From positions 20,868,484 through 20,932,483 of the forward strand of contig NC_061864.1 of assembly GCF_907164915.1 (NCBI RefSeq): a stretch of DNA of 64,000 nt, written 5' to 3'. A program made the position numbers and the translations under genes. Of the stretch, positions 1-21,000 are shown one piece after another. Source of the stretch: Impatiens glandulifera. Lineage: Eukaryota; Streptophyta; Magnoliopsida; Ericales; Balsaminaceae. Within the stretch, counting starts at the first letter, position 1, and each line of letters opens with the position of its first letter. The notes under the pieces were generated by a model that ran no database searches, was not told where the DNA came from, and saw only the letters and a list, made by a program, of their open reading frames with translations.

Positions 1-630
1 CACCTATAAAAGGAGGCAGTTGCAGAAGAGTAAATGCGGGACATACATTGGGATAACAAGAGTTAAGAGCATTTACTACAAGTGATAACAGTGTGGTATT
101 CTAAGAAAGCCTAAGTGTTGAAAGTTAAAGTGTGTTCTACAATTTCGGTGTAAATTGTAAAAGTGTTATCGAGCAGAGAATAAGTCTCGATCGGCTTGTA
201 TTTGTATTCCTTAGTGAATATCCTTCTCGCGGTTTCGAGAGGAAGGGGTGACGTAGGAGTTTTATCTCCGAACATCCATAAAATCTGTTGTGTTATTTAC
301 TTTCTGTTGGCTTCATTACATAACCGACTAACTTAACCATACCGCTCCAAACCGAATCTATACTAACCATACCAAACATCCAGATTGCCAAAACCGACCC
401 ACCATCTCCAAATCTTCATCATCCGAAACCGACCGTGCCTATCATACAAGTGTACCGCTTCAACCTGAAAGCAAACCTCTTCCGCGCTTGAACCTAGTTC
501 AAGGGTTTGTGACAAGTTGTGTAGTATTGAAACCCCGGTGTTAATCTCTAACCGGATTAACCACCACCCTACGAGCGAGAATCGCTAACCGGTCCAACCC
601 CCGGTCCACCAGCGGCGACCTAGATCCTAA
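1..630 (+). mobile_element. 3' part of a Ty1/copia-like LTR, cut by the window edge
   Basis: A TATAAAAGG promoter motif lies at positions 5-13. It is followed by a tract typical of plant copia LTR R/U5 regions: a cttgtatttgtattcctt stretch, then a ggggtgacgtagga motif around 245-258, then a C-rich, CCG-containing stretch ending near gatcctaaca at about 621-630. The composition is richer in GC than the following DNA. The 5' end is outside the window, and no primer binding site or gag follows, so this could be a solo LTR or the 3' LTR of an element lying to the left. The assignment rests on recognised LTR style and not on a search. Confidence 0.5.
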
Positions 631-2879
631 CAAAATTTATTTTCACTTTTAAGTATATGCCTAATATTACAAAAGTTCTAACAATATCATCAAACATCTT
701 AACTTTGACTCAGAATGTCAATAATAATACAACATTCATTGTCACTTAAATTAACAAAGTCAAGGGTCTTCTTTGTTAGACGTTATGTGATGAGAACATC
801 CTGAATCATGAATCAATCCATTCTTGAATTGACTGTATGTATCGAAGTCACTCTCGAGAACTTTAGCCGATCGAATCTCGTTATATTTTGTGTTATTTTT
901 TTGTTTTCTCTCTTTTTTTTAGTTTAAATGGTTACTCTAATCAATATTTGAAATCAGAGTTTCGTTGAGATTTAACCTAAACTAATTAAAGAGGAAGTAA
1001 TTATGTATGCATTCGGGTTTTGATTTAAAAAATTGATTGACAGCAATAGTGGAGAAAAATGATAAAACTTGCTTGACTAGTCGAAACTTCTGGACAAACA
1101 CATATTTTCAGCAGCGGTAACAAAAAAATAGACCTCTTTAATTTATAATTTATTTATCAATGAATGATTTAAACTTATTTCTCTCTAATGTCGTCACTTA
1201 CTACTATTATCTTCTCTCTCCCACTTTTTTCAACAAACAAATAGTAAAGTTACAACTTTTATTCTTTTATCAATTTAAGAATGAAATCTGAAATTTTTTT
1301 TCTCTCCGTCTATCAATTTATTTTTAGTAAAAAAGAGAAAATCAAAAATATTAATTTTAGCTTTTCACCTCTTAACAAAAGAAGAGACATACTTCTTATT
1401 GCCACGGCTGAAAATTCGTTATCGTCCGAAATCTTCGACTAGATAAGCAAACTTCACCATTTTTCTCTATCACCATTTTTCTCTATTTCATTCAGGTTTT
1501 AAATCAAAACCTGAACGTAAAACACAATATCTTTCACTCGAATTAGTTTATGTTAAAATTTTAATGATGCTCAAATATCAATGGTTAGTTCTAATAACTA
1601 CGCAAACTAATAAAATAGAGAAAATAAAAAGAAGAACACGAAATATAATGAGGTTCGATTAAAGTGTTTATGTCATTGGTAATGCCGTCAATTTTATTAA
1701 TCTTACTCTTATTACGTATATGCTATATATATAAATTAAGAGGTCATAAATTAATACAAAGATTAAACTACTCTGGACTTACTCAATCTAACTTTAAATT
1801 GACTTTAAATTGGGTATATAAACAAAGTATATATATATATATAAATTAATAAATTTATTAACATTTTTTAATTCAAATTCTCACTCACCTAACATTTTAA
1901 AAATATTTCCAATTAAGTTATAATGATGTTTTTCTATTATCAATAATACAAGTATTTAATCAATTTAACATGATTTAAGATTCCTTGGTTGAGTACCTAT
2001 TTAATGAACAATATTGTAAGTTCAAACTAGATGTTCAAGATTTGATAGACATTTTAATTTATTTATAAGTGAGTAACTTTTTCTAGTAAGTGAATAGAAC
2101 AATTACAAAATAAGTCATACAATAATATTAATTGACATAAACTTAGTAAAAACAAAAGATTTACAATAACACATCAATATGAAACAAAATGGATTGCTTT
2201 GCAATGGGGATTGGATTTAGATAGAAGATAATCTAATGGTGGATAAAAACTCCATAATCCATTAAAAAAAGTTAAATTATTCAAAATAAAGCATAAAATG
2301 AGAACCAACAACAAAACTTAAGTTCAAATATCATCAAGTGTCTTCCCTAATAGATAAATATTTCAAATTCAACTTTGACAAAAAATAATTGAATAAAATT
2401 TGAAGTGATTTAATATTCAAACTTCTAAAGGGGTTATTTCCATTTAAATTTAACATCCTCTCATATTTTGTTGTGGGACAACAATTTTGTAAGTAAGTTG
2501 TAAACATATTTTTTAATGGATCCCTTCATGTTATTAATTCTATCTTTATCTTGAACCATTATGTACAAGTATTAATAATGTTTACCCAAAAAAAAATCAC
2601 AATCTTGGTAATCAAGTTTTGATGCAAATTCAAACCTTAAGTTTAAATATCACTTCCTGAATCATAAAAATATTTTTTTTTATCTACGAGTTTGAAAAAT
2701 CTGACTCTTTTTTTTTAAAAATTCGAAAACGTGAGAGGAACTAATTTCAAGTTTATAAAAAGTGGTTTGGTAGACAACTCCATAATTTACCATATCGTCG
2801 AATCTGTAAGAGATTGATAGTTTTTTAATGTAAATTATGTCATAGGCCTATTTTTAACTTTTTCAATATTAATTGACCT
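631..2879. other. AT-rich intergenic DNA, nothing recognised
   Basis: No open reading frame of note and no family-like protein on either strand. The stretch holds short poly-T and poly-A runs and a TA dinucleotide run near 1,829-1,844. The 61-codon frame at 1,664-1,849 runs through low-complexity AT DNA and is not supported as a gene. Confidence 0.5.
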
Positions 2880-5515
2880 CAGGAAGTCGCCACCTAATTT
2901 TAAAAATTAAGAAATTAAGAGAGTGAGTTCTGCGTTTGGTTACATGTGGGAATAAACAAATGTAGAATTAATTTTATTCGTTTTTTAAATTCCTTACGCT
3001 TTTACGATTTAGAATTTTCCATTTTAACATTCAAAGGGTTTGCATTAGATAAAAGACAAAGAAGGAATAAACAAAGACAAAACTTAAAGAAAAACAAGAA
3101 AAACCTAAACAAATAATGCACAAATAAAGTTATTCTAAAAATCAAAACTAAGCAAATTATTGATCAAAATTTAATTGGCTTAAGTCTAGGTTGATTTTTA
3201 AGAACTTTATTGAAGTGAATTATATAAAGGCCCTAAAATTTTATTTTTTGGGTTTTATAAAAATTTGTAGTTCAAGAGAACTCATAAAAGAGAAAAAAAA
3301 ATCATAAGTCTAAGTTATGACTAGGTTCAATTTTAGTTAAGGGTTTAATTTTAAAATTTATTCTAACATATGATCAAACAAGCCACAAACTCTTACCTAA
3401 GCAAATAAAAAAAAGTCAACCAAAAAACCATAAGTCTAAAAATAAAAAATAAATAAATAAAAATGGGCTATGGTTAAGCCTCCACGGTCAAAGACTTAGC
3501 CCTCGGTCAAGAATTGGACTTGACTCGGTCGGAGGCGGCCAACGTTAGTGTTCGGTCAGTAGCAGCAAGCATCAGTAGTCTTTGGTCGCCAGGTGCAACA
3601 ATCGTCGGACTTCGGTCAACAACAACAATCATCGGTCGCCAAGTGCAGTAGGCGTCGGTTTTTGGTCAGTAGAAGCAAACAACAAGAGTCCCAAGTCACT
3701 AGATGCAGCAAGCGTCGATCTTTAGTCAGCAACAACAATCCTCGGTCGCCAACTATAGCAGACATTGATCTTCGGTTAGTAGCAATAAGCAACAACAGTC
3801 CTTGGTCGCCAGGTGCAACAAACATGGGTCTTCGGTCAGCAACAGCAAACAGCGGCAGTCCTCGGTCGACAGATGCAACAAGCATTAGTCTTCGGTCGAC
3901 AACATCATCAACAACAGTTTTCGGTCGCCATATGCAATCAACATCGGTCCTTGGCCAGCAGTAGCTTACACTTTCGGTCCTAAACATGCAATATGTCCTT
4001 TTTTGGTGCAATTATAGTCCAAAGAGGCTAATAAAAGAAATAAATTAAATCCTAAGGGATGTCTAAAGGAGTCGGGTGTGACAAAAGGTTAACTCGGGGT
4101 TAAGTTTTCTCGGTCAGGTAAAGGGTCTTGGGTCTAGTTTGAAGGTCCTGAGCGTGAGGAAAACCAGCACAGGCGCATAGTCAAGCTAGTTTTCTCGGTC
4201 TTGTGTGCACAACAGTGTCCAGAAGCGCTGGAAGCGTCGGGAAGGCGTCGACCTCTATGTGTAGAGAAGCTCCTCAGTCGGCTGGCACCCGCGTACGCTC
4301 CAGGGTGCATATTTCTCGGTCGGAGGCTCTTCCAGTACATCCAAGGGCTAGTTTCTCCGGTCCTAAACGTCGTTGATCGACATAAACCCACTGGTTTTCT
4401 TTTGTTAGACTTACTCTCAGTTATTTAACTAATTGGTGATCCAAATGGATCCCAAACTAAATGAAAGTTTCTAATTATGTAATTAACACATTTATAAATA
4501 AGTATATAAAGTAAAATCATAAATCTAACATCATAAAATATATATATATATATAAAAGTTAAGCAAATCAAAACAGAATGTTCATTTTTTAGCTTTTAAG
4601 ATTTATTTTTTGAAATGGCCAATTCAAGGCCGGTTTTGTTTTTCTTTTATATCCTAAGTTGGAATACTTTAATTTTACATTTTATTTATGTTTTTCTTTG
4701 TATTTTACTCAATTTTTTAATATTACATATGAAAGTGAAAAGAAATTAAAGCAAAACAGAAGGTAATTATAAAATCATGCCAACACTAATTCTATGTTAT
4801 AGACAAATAAAAATAAAAATAAACAAAAGGGATCAAGAGAGCTTACAAAGGGGCTACTCCTTAGATCTTATAAGAGAGCTGTAAACTCTTAGCAAGAGAC
4901 TTAAGACACAACCACACTAGTTGGTGCTCTTGCTTAGGTTTTGAAAGTGAGAAGTTTTGTGGAGAAATAGAAAGGATAGGGGCACTTGAGAGTGAAAAAA
5001 GAGTAGGATTTTATAAAGTGTTAAGGGATGATATTTATATGGAATTCATAAAGGAAACTCTAAGACTCAAGACCCATCTAACAAACTTGACGGTTAGAAT
5101 GAAGTTCCATTTTAAAATATGTCAAAATATTTTAAATGAAGCATTCTCTACTTGACATGTCACTAAATGTTAAGTTTTATCTAATTTGATTAATTATCTA
5201 AAACAACTAATCTAATTTAATTAACAAAATAATGAAAATATACTTGGAATATTAAAAAAAAAACTTATAAAATATGTTAAATATATATTTTGTAATTTTA
5301 TTTTATAAATACCCAAATTAATTAATTAAATAAAACCTTGAATATTTTAAGTGTAATAATTTTTCTTAATATTATAACACAAATTATTACCTTAACTTAT
5401 TAAAGTCCAAAATCAAATTTTCTTGAAAATTTAATTATTTCAAAAATAATTGTTTATAAACTATAAAAAATGAGGGTAAAAAATGAGTGTCTACAAATCA
5501 TACTTTTAATATTTT
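2880..5515 (+). mobile_element. Probable LTR or LTR fragment of a Ty3/gypsy (Tat/Ogre-like) retrotransposon
   Basis: The block opens with gtcgccacctaatttt (about 2,886) and closes with aaaaaatgagtgtctaca (about 5,478-5,495). I recall both phrases from the starts and ends of long LTRs of Tat/Ogre-type gypsy elements in dicots. Between them lie AT-rich sequence, the GC-rich minisatellite at 3,540-4,010, and a GC-rich segment to about 4,400. A tract at 4,850-5,000 could be an LTR promoter or leader. No gag-pol reading frames are present, so it would be a solo LTR or decayed piece. Exact ends and a target duplication were not found. Confidence 0.35.
3540..4010 (+). repeat. Minisatellite, about seven degenerate copies of a 49-60 bp unit
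   Basis: The phrase cggtcgccaggtgcaacaa recurs with variation near 3,584, 3,633, 3,690, 3,745, 3,810, 3,865 and 3,925, each time followed by a ggtcttcggtcagcaacaac-like segment. The array is GC-rich in an AT-rich neighbourhood. It creates open frames on both strands (3,593-3,964 plus, 3,616-4,011 minus) whose translations are only Q/S/R- or V/D/L-rich repeats, so it is annotated as repeat DNA and not as a gene. Confidence 0.75.
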
Positions 5516-6200
5516 AGAAAACAAATTTTAAACTAATAATATTTTTATATTAAATTTATGATTATATATATATATATAATTTTTTTAATAAAATAAATTT
5601 GAATGATATGTCATTTCTGTTTAAGAGATTCTAATTGAAAATAGAACAATTGTCTCCCACAATTTTAATCTAAATTAGAGTAAATTATAATTTTAGACAT
5701 CTATTTTCAAATCACACAATAATAATAATAATAATAAATTAATATCACTTATTTAAGTATTGAATTACTATTAAATTTTTAGAGAATTCAATTTTTTGAT
5801 TCGCAAAATTGAATAGTTAAATTAATAATATTGATGTTTTATTTATTTGTAATAAATAGCCATAATCTAATATTTTTTATTTTAGTTTAGTTTAAGACTA
5901 GATTTAAAAAATTTTAAAAATTTTGTAGAATTCAATTTTAATATTATTTTAAAAAATTCATTTATTAAAATATTAAATATCTTACCTTATTTTTATAAAA
6001 AATTAATTTTAGTTACTAAAAGAAACATTATAGATTTATAACTTATCTTATTTTTATAAAATTTAATTTTAGTTACTAAAAAAAACATTATAGATTTATA
6101 ATAATACAACCATTTATAACCCATCATCAATCAAGTTCTTAAATAAATAAAAAATATATAAAAAAAAAAAAAAATTGCATTTCTCATAAATTCGATAAGA
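5516..6200. other. AT-rich DNA upstream of MNS1/2
   Basis: Very AT-rich. It contains a TA run near 5,563-5,578, an AAT run near 5,719-5,736, and a short direct repeat: the phrase aatttttagttactaaaa(g/a)aaacattatagatttata occurs at about 6,003 and again about 60 bp later. The MNS1/2 promoter should lie here, but no clear TATA box could be assigned. Confidence 0.5.
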
Positions 6201-6434
6201 ATTATGGAATACGCTGATCTGCCGGCATTGATGTTAGTCGTAAGCTCCAGACATCTTCTTCTTCTTCTACGTAGACTTGACTTCTGAGAAATCTTACATC
6301 CATCCGATCTATTACATAAGAAGAAGAAGAAGATGGAGATTAAGAAGATTTCCTATTAGCTGCTTTTCTCATTATATTCTTTTCTAGGGTTCTAGCGTTG
6401 TCTATACGCCAAATTCATCACACAAGCAGCAGCT

Positions 6435-15459
<9,025 letters not shown>

Positions 15460-15811
15460 CGTTAAGCAACCTTTGCCAGCCAAGTCATTGAGGTTGGTCA
15501 CTTATGATTATTGATAATAATAATAATAAAAAGTGCCTGAGACAGATTATAATTTAATTTAGGTTAGCATTAAAACAATTTGCATGTATTTGTAACATAT
15601 ATAGTATGGATTAAGAAAAGGTCACTCCATAAATCATTTTTGAGGCCTTTATGTATTCAAAGGAGGGTCATTAATATCTTCTATATTTTTTGTTCAACTC
15701 TTCCCAGAATTCTTTTACATTGTCTTGACTTTATGGTGTGAAATTGGATCATTAATATCATTTTTGTTTAGCTTTAATTTCATGGTTCTTTCTTTTTACC
15801 TTATTGTCTTA
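15460..15811. other. 3' flank of MNS1/2
   Basis: The 3' untranslated region presumably starts here and includes an AAT microsatellite near 15,514-15,528. AATAAA-like signals are present, but none can be singled out as the polyadenylation site. No reading frame or RNA gene was seen. Confidence 0.4.
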
Positions 15812-15957
15812 GGTCTTGTTTGATCTAAGGTTATTAAAAATAAAGCTCTTTTTAGAAAAATAGAAAAGATTTTGGTTAATGATTTCGATGATGTTATTGT
15901 TAATTATGTAGTGAATTATTTGAAATTAATCTCAAATATCCCACATCAAACAAGGTC
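15812..15957. mobile_element. Short Tourist-like MITE (PIF/Harbinger)
   Basis: The termini ggtcttgtttgat and atcaaacaaggtc are inverted copies with two mismatches. They are flanked on both sides by TTA (15,809-15,811 and 15,958-15,960), the 3-bp target duplication of PIF/Harbinger MITEs. Length is 146 bp and the interior is AT-rich and non-coding. Confidence 0.65.
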
Positions 15958-15960
15958 TTA

Positions 15961-16965
15961 CTTTATGCATCAAATGTTTTTATATGATTTTATGTACTTT
16001 GTAGATTTATCTTTTGAAATGATTGTTAGTTAAAATAGAATTGGCTGCCTTCTTCCCACCACCCTGACTGAATTTTTAAGGAAACCATAAAGAGCTGAAA
16101 AACATAGGTTACTCAAGAGCTTTTTGATTTTATTTGATTTTATTTTGGATTAGAAAGAGTTTTTTTTCATACACTTCTTAGTTCGTATATTGGTATTTAT
16201 GTTGGTGTTAGATTGTAATTTTATTTGGATAAAAGATGAAGGTAGTTTAATCAATTTACTATAGATTCTTATCTAAAATATATAAAAAAATGAGTTTGAA
16301 TCTTACTAAAATCGGAATTAAGATTGATTATTTTGTTGAAATATAATTTATATTGATATTATTTGTATTAGTTATATGTTGATTTTTGAATCATATAAGT
16401 TATTTAATGGTTTTTATTCTAAATTGAAATTTGACTTTTTTTTAGATAAAAAATACTAATAAAAGTACCAAAAACAAAAGTGAATTTTAAAAAAATATAA
16501 TAATAGGTAAATCCCAAAGAAGGGTGGTTTTGACCCAATATATTTGTCAACAAGTTCAAAATAATATTTTTAATAGTCTTTAAAGGGGAAGAACTAATTT
16601 TCATACTTTTTACCAAACACTTTTTAAAATTTGTTTATATGAATGATTTTTATTTTTATTTCATTAAAACTCTTTAAAATATAGTTAATATGAAATTTTT
16701 ATGGTGAGTAGAATACAATAGCTTAGCACCTATGAATTCATAAATTTGAACTTTTATAACCATCTAAAACATATTTGGTTACTACTTTTATCTAATCTAT
16801 ATAAAATTAGAAAAATAGTGAGAGTGAAAATGACATTTCTTCCCCTTTTTATTTCTTGACCTCATCCAACTCAAATTTAACTTTATAATTTCTTTATCAA
16901 ACTAATTTTCATTTGTCAAATCTACTGAAATATGACAAAATAAAACATAATACTACTTGAGATGA
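15961..16965. other. AT-rich intergenic DNA, nothing recognised
   Basis: No supported gene or RNA. The 65-codon minus-strand frame at 16,419-16,616 is low-complexity and has no family resemblance. Confidence 0.5.
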
Positions 16966-16973
16966 CTTTTAAC

Positions 16974-17587
16974 TAGGGTTGGGGAAAATTACCGATATTA
17001 TAGATATATCGAAAATATTGTACCGCAATATATTAAAAATATCAATTTTTAAGATATATCGAAAAAAAGGTAAGGTATGATGGTATAAATACCGAAATTA
17101 TTAGTACGGTAAAAGTATGAAATTTTTAAAATGTTGGTATATCGAGATATACCAAAATACTGAAATAGTATTTATAAATTTAAATATATAATATATATAT
17201 ATAATACTTATAAGGAAATAATTAAATAAATTTGATACTGATTTAATTATATAAATATAATTTTTTTGAATAATATCAAAATATAATTTTACTGAAATAT
17301 TATTTAATATATTAAATCTTTACCTTTTTACCTTACCACCTTACCAATGAAATTGATTTTTTTTGAATTAATACATTTTTTAGGTATCAAAATTATAATA
17401 TCAATACCGTACCGAAATTAAGGTATACCGAAATTAAGATAAGGTAAAGTATGAATTTTTTTATACGAAATTAAGGTATACCAAAATCAAGGTAAGATAA
17501 ATGTATAGATTTTTTGTATACCAAAATTTTCAGTAAGATATAAGGTATGAATAAAACATTAAGGTATGCTGTACCGACCTACCCCTA
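16974..17587. mobile_element. hAT-like MITE rich in ggtatacc/accg steps
   Basis: It starts tagggttgggg and ends acccctacccc-like (gacctacccccta at the right end), giving imperfect inverted TAGGG termini typical of hAT elements. It is flanked by a perfect 8-bp duplication, cttttaac, at 16,966-16,973 and 17,588-17,595. The interior repeats steps such as accgatat, gatatatcg, ggtatacc and aaattaaggta many times. It has no coding capacity and is 614 bp long. Confidence 0.75.
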
Positions 17588-17898
17588 CTTTTAACCTGAT
17601 TTATAATTTACAAATATAAATTTAGTTTATTTTTGTATAATCATTAAATTTTTATAAACTCTAAATATAAAATTGAAAGAAAAAAAAAATTCAGATTATA
17701 TTATATTAAAATAAAAATGGTGAGATCTTATAACAAAACACAGACCTAAGTAGCTTGAGATATTTTGCAAAACAGGGAAGAAAGAAGTAACCATTCTTCT
17801 TCTTCTTCTCCTCTGTACAGTGGAAAACCTAGATTGACTGGACTGGATTGAACTGGATTCCTCCATCATCTTCAAGGTGATTTACTCCTTCATTCAAC

Positions 17899-17991
17899 AT
17901 GGCTCCATCTGAATCTAAAACCTCATCCATCACTTTTGACAAGGAATTCCTCAAATTCTTATCTCCATATGCCGCACTAATGTTTCTCTGA
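17899..17991 (+). CDS. Upstream open reading frame (30 codons) before MTPC4
   Basis: An ATG-to-TGA frame that starts MAPSESKTSS and ends 21 bases before the MTPC4 start codon. It lies downstream of a TC-rich tract (about 17,795-17,815) that looks like a plant leader, so it is probably in the 5' untranslated region. It ends with hydrophobic residues. It matches no family I recognise. It could reduce translation of the main frame, but that is inference, and whether it is transcribed depends on the true start site. Confidence 0.45.
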   Translation: MAPSESKTSSITFDKEFLKFLSPYAALMFL

Positions 17992-18012
17992 TCATATATA
18001 CACCACTAGAGC

Positions 18013-21000
18013 ATGCAGACGAAGAGCATCTCGTTCGCCTCCTTGCTGATGTTATCCTCTCACCTTCTTCCTCGCCTTCGCCGACGCTTCACTCTATCTC
18101 CTCTCGCTTCCACATCTCTCTCCTCCTCTTTAGGTCAGGACAGGAAAAATGTCACTCATGACTGTTCCTCTCAATTCTATTCTTCTAACCACTTCACCGG
18201 AGGAGGAGGTCGTCGTGTGTTATTTCTTTCTCCATTGACACCGGGGAGTTTTGTCCCTATTAATTTCAACCGGACAATCTTCGTTCCTCTGGCTTCAGTT
18301 TCTTCTGATTCTAATCATCAATATTCTTTTCGGCGGAGTAAGTTCTTTTTCTTTATTTCTTTGTTTGCATTTTGAGTTTGAGGTAGCTGCTGTATTATCA
18401 GTTTTTTTTATTCATGACTTTCATCTGCAGGTTTATTCACCAGATCGAAGAAACTAAAGAAGCTAGAGCCCGAAGATCACAGGTACTTCTAGCGTGATGT
18501 TTATTATTGTTCCATTTCGTGTGGCATTGCAAGTAAACTACATAGTCTACTCAGTAGGATCACTTATATGCAAAGCTTGTGTTCTTCATATTGGAGAGAT
18601 TGGCATCAAATACGTTACCATTAGATGTTTACAGGTTGAAACCTAATCTACAAAGCTTGTGTTCTTCATGTGCATCTTGCTTCTTGATCTTTTTCATTAA
18701 CTTTGTTGGTGAAGGAGAGATTAGATATTCAGTTCAAATGAAACAACTTCTCAATCGTAGGATGCCTAGATAAATAATCAGTTTAAGAAACAAAAGTCCA
18801 GACCCTGGTTCTTTTATGGTTCATGCAATGGCTAATCATTGTATTTGTGTTATTTGATCCTGTATTGGTATAAGGATTAGTGAAGCAATATCTGGTCACC
18901 AGTTTGAGAACAAGGAGGGGGCAATCATAGTGATTTCATCTTGTGACTTAATCATAGATCTGTGGTTAAGGAACATAGTGTGAATGAGGACGGACAGTGA
19001 CCTGGATGACCTTGTGGCAAAATAAGCATTGTTGTTTGGTAGAAAAATCTCACAATTTAATGTGAGGAATGAGGCATAAAGTTCTTGTGGAAGCCTATAA
19101 GAAGGTCCATCTACAATAATTTGCATTTATCTTATTTACTTACAGTTGCTCATTATGTTTTCCACAGATACATAATCAGCCGATTTCTTAAAAAATGGTA
19201 TAGGATTTATGACCTGAAAGAGAATTGATGCCAAAGTTTTATTTAAAACTAAAAATAATTTCCCTATATGGAGGTTATTACAACATGTGTGCATCAAATT
19301 TGATCTTTCACAAACTTGATATGCTATGTATTTGCCTCATTTTACACCCATCCTAATTCCTAAGTAAGTTACTACCATAAAATTTGGTTTTTATTTGATG
19401 CGATTCTCTCCAATATGTCAATTTATACTTATTGTCATGCATAGTTGAGAATAGAAGTCCTAGATTGTAACCAATATTTAGATGAAAATAAAGTCCTAGA
19501 AATTTGTGATATTTATTCTGTATATAATGAATAAATTATGTACCCTTTGAATACTTGTGTGTCTCTTGAACCCACTATCATATAAATGAAGATAAAAGAC
19601 TTGATTGTCAAGTGAGTGGTCAAGTGTTGAAGGAAAGAGGAAGTACTTGTGTGGAGAAGCTTGGTCTACAAGTTGTGTATTTCTTAGTCATATCTAATTA
19701 CAAACTGTAATATCTTGTGATGATTAGGACAGGTCATAGTGACTTTATGTGACCCAGATCATCATCAAGAAGCAATAGGAAGAATATGAAGAAAGAGACA
19801 TTGTATTGTTGTAAAACTGATTCGTATTATTGAAACACTTACTGTATACATTAATTTTAGTCCTATGCAAAAGATATTTCAAGGCAACCATAGCTGGTCA
19901 AACATTTTTAGGTCATTGTTAAGGAAAAATAGTCCTCAATCCTCTATTTCTGTTTCTGATTATTATTATTTGTTTATTTTAATATCTGCCCTTTTCAATT
20001 GCAATTGGATTGAAGCTGCTACAAAAGTTTCTTAGTTTTGTTATTTTGTTCAGAATTTCCTGGAAACATGTTATTTATCTTTGACATTATTAATTAGCCA
20101 CTTTTTAATTTCTTCTTTATTCTATGAATCTAAACCAGTCAGCGAGCAGTAACAACAGCCTTATGCTGCAATTTCCTTGTTTTCTCTCTTAAGTTCGGGG
20201 TCTGGTTAACAACCTCAAGCCATGTAATGCTGGCTGAAGTTGTACATTCAGTTGCCGACTTTGCAAATCAGGTGTGACACTTTAGTTGATTTCTGACATT
20301 TACATATCTTATTTTTGTCATCTTCTTCTGACATATTCATTCTTCTTTGTATACTACGTCAAATGTGCTTGAATAAAGTATGGTTTCCTATGAACTCTCT
20401 AATTTCTGTTTGCTTGTAGGCACTTCTTGCTTATGGACTCATTAGTTCCAAACGTGCCCCAGATGCTATCCATCCGTAAGTCTACCACACAGTAATGTTT
20501 CTTAATTATGCTTTTCTTTTATTATCATTGTATTATCTGAAAAAAGCATTCAGTTCTTCAAATCTTATCTTCATGGATACCATTTATAGTTTTGATAAAT
20601 AGCCAAAATTCAAGCATTATATTATTAACCGTAGTAAAAAATTAAACGATGAATTTGCTGGACTGATATCAGCTTATCACACTAGACTGATGCATTTTCT
20701 CTCTTAAATCTATATAATAGCTGAAACCTCTTCATTATATTATCACATTTTTTTATGTTTTCAGCTATGGCTATTCAAAGGAAAGATTTGTATGGTCCTT
20801 AACATCTGCTGTTGGTATCTTTTGTCTTGGTTCTGGTGCTACAATTGTGCATGGAGTACAAAACTTGTGGACCACATTGGTAGTAAACTTGAACTGAACT
20901 TCACCATCCTATATATCCACAACTATTTAAGAGGTTATTAATTTCTATATCCATTTTTCAGCCCCCAGAGAATATTAAATATGCAGCCTTGGTGCTTGGT

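Noticed and set aside
3593..4011. Open frames of over 120 codons on both strands
   Set aside because: They are translations of the minisatellite; residue composition follows the repeat and no family is recognisable.
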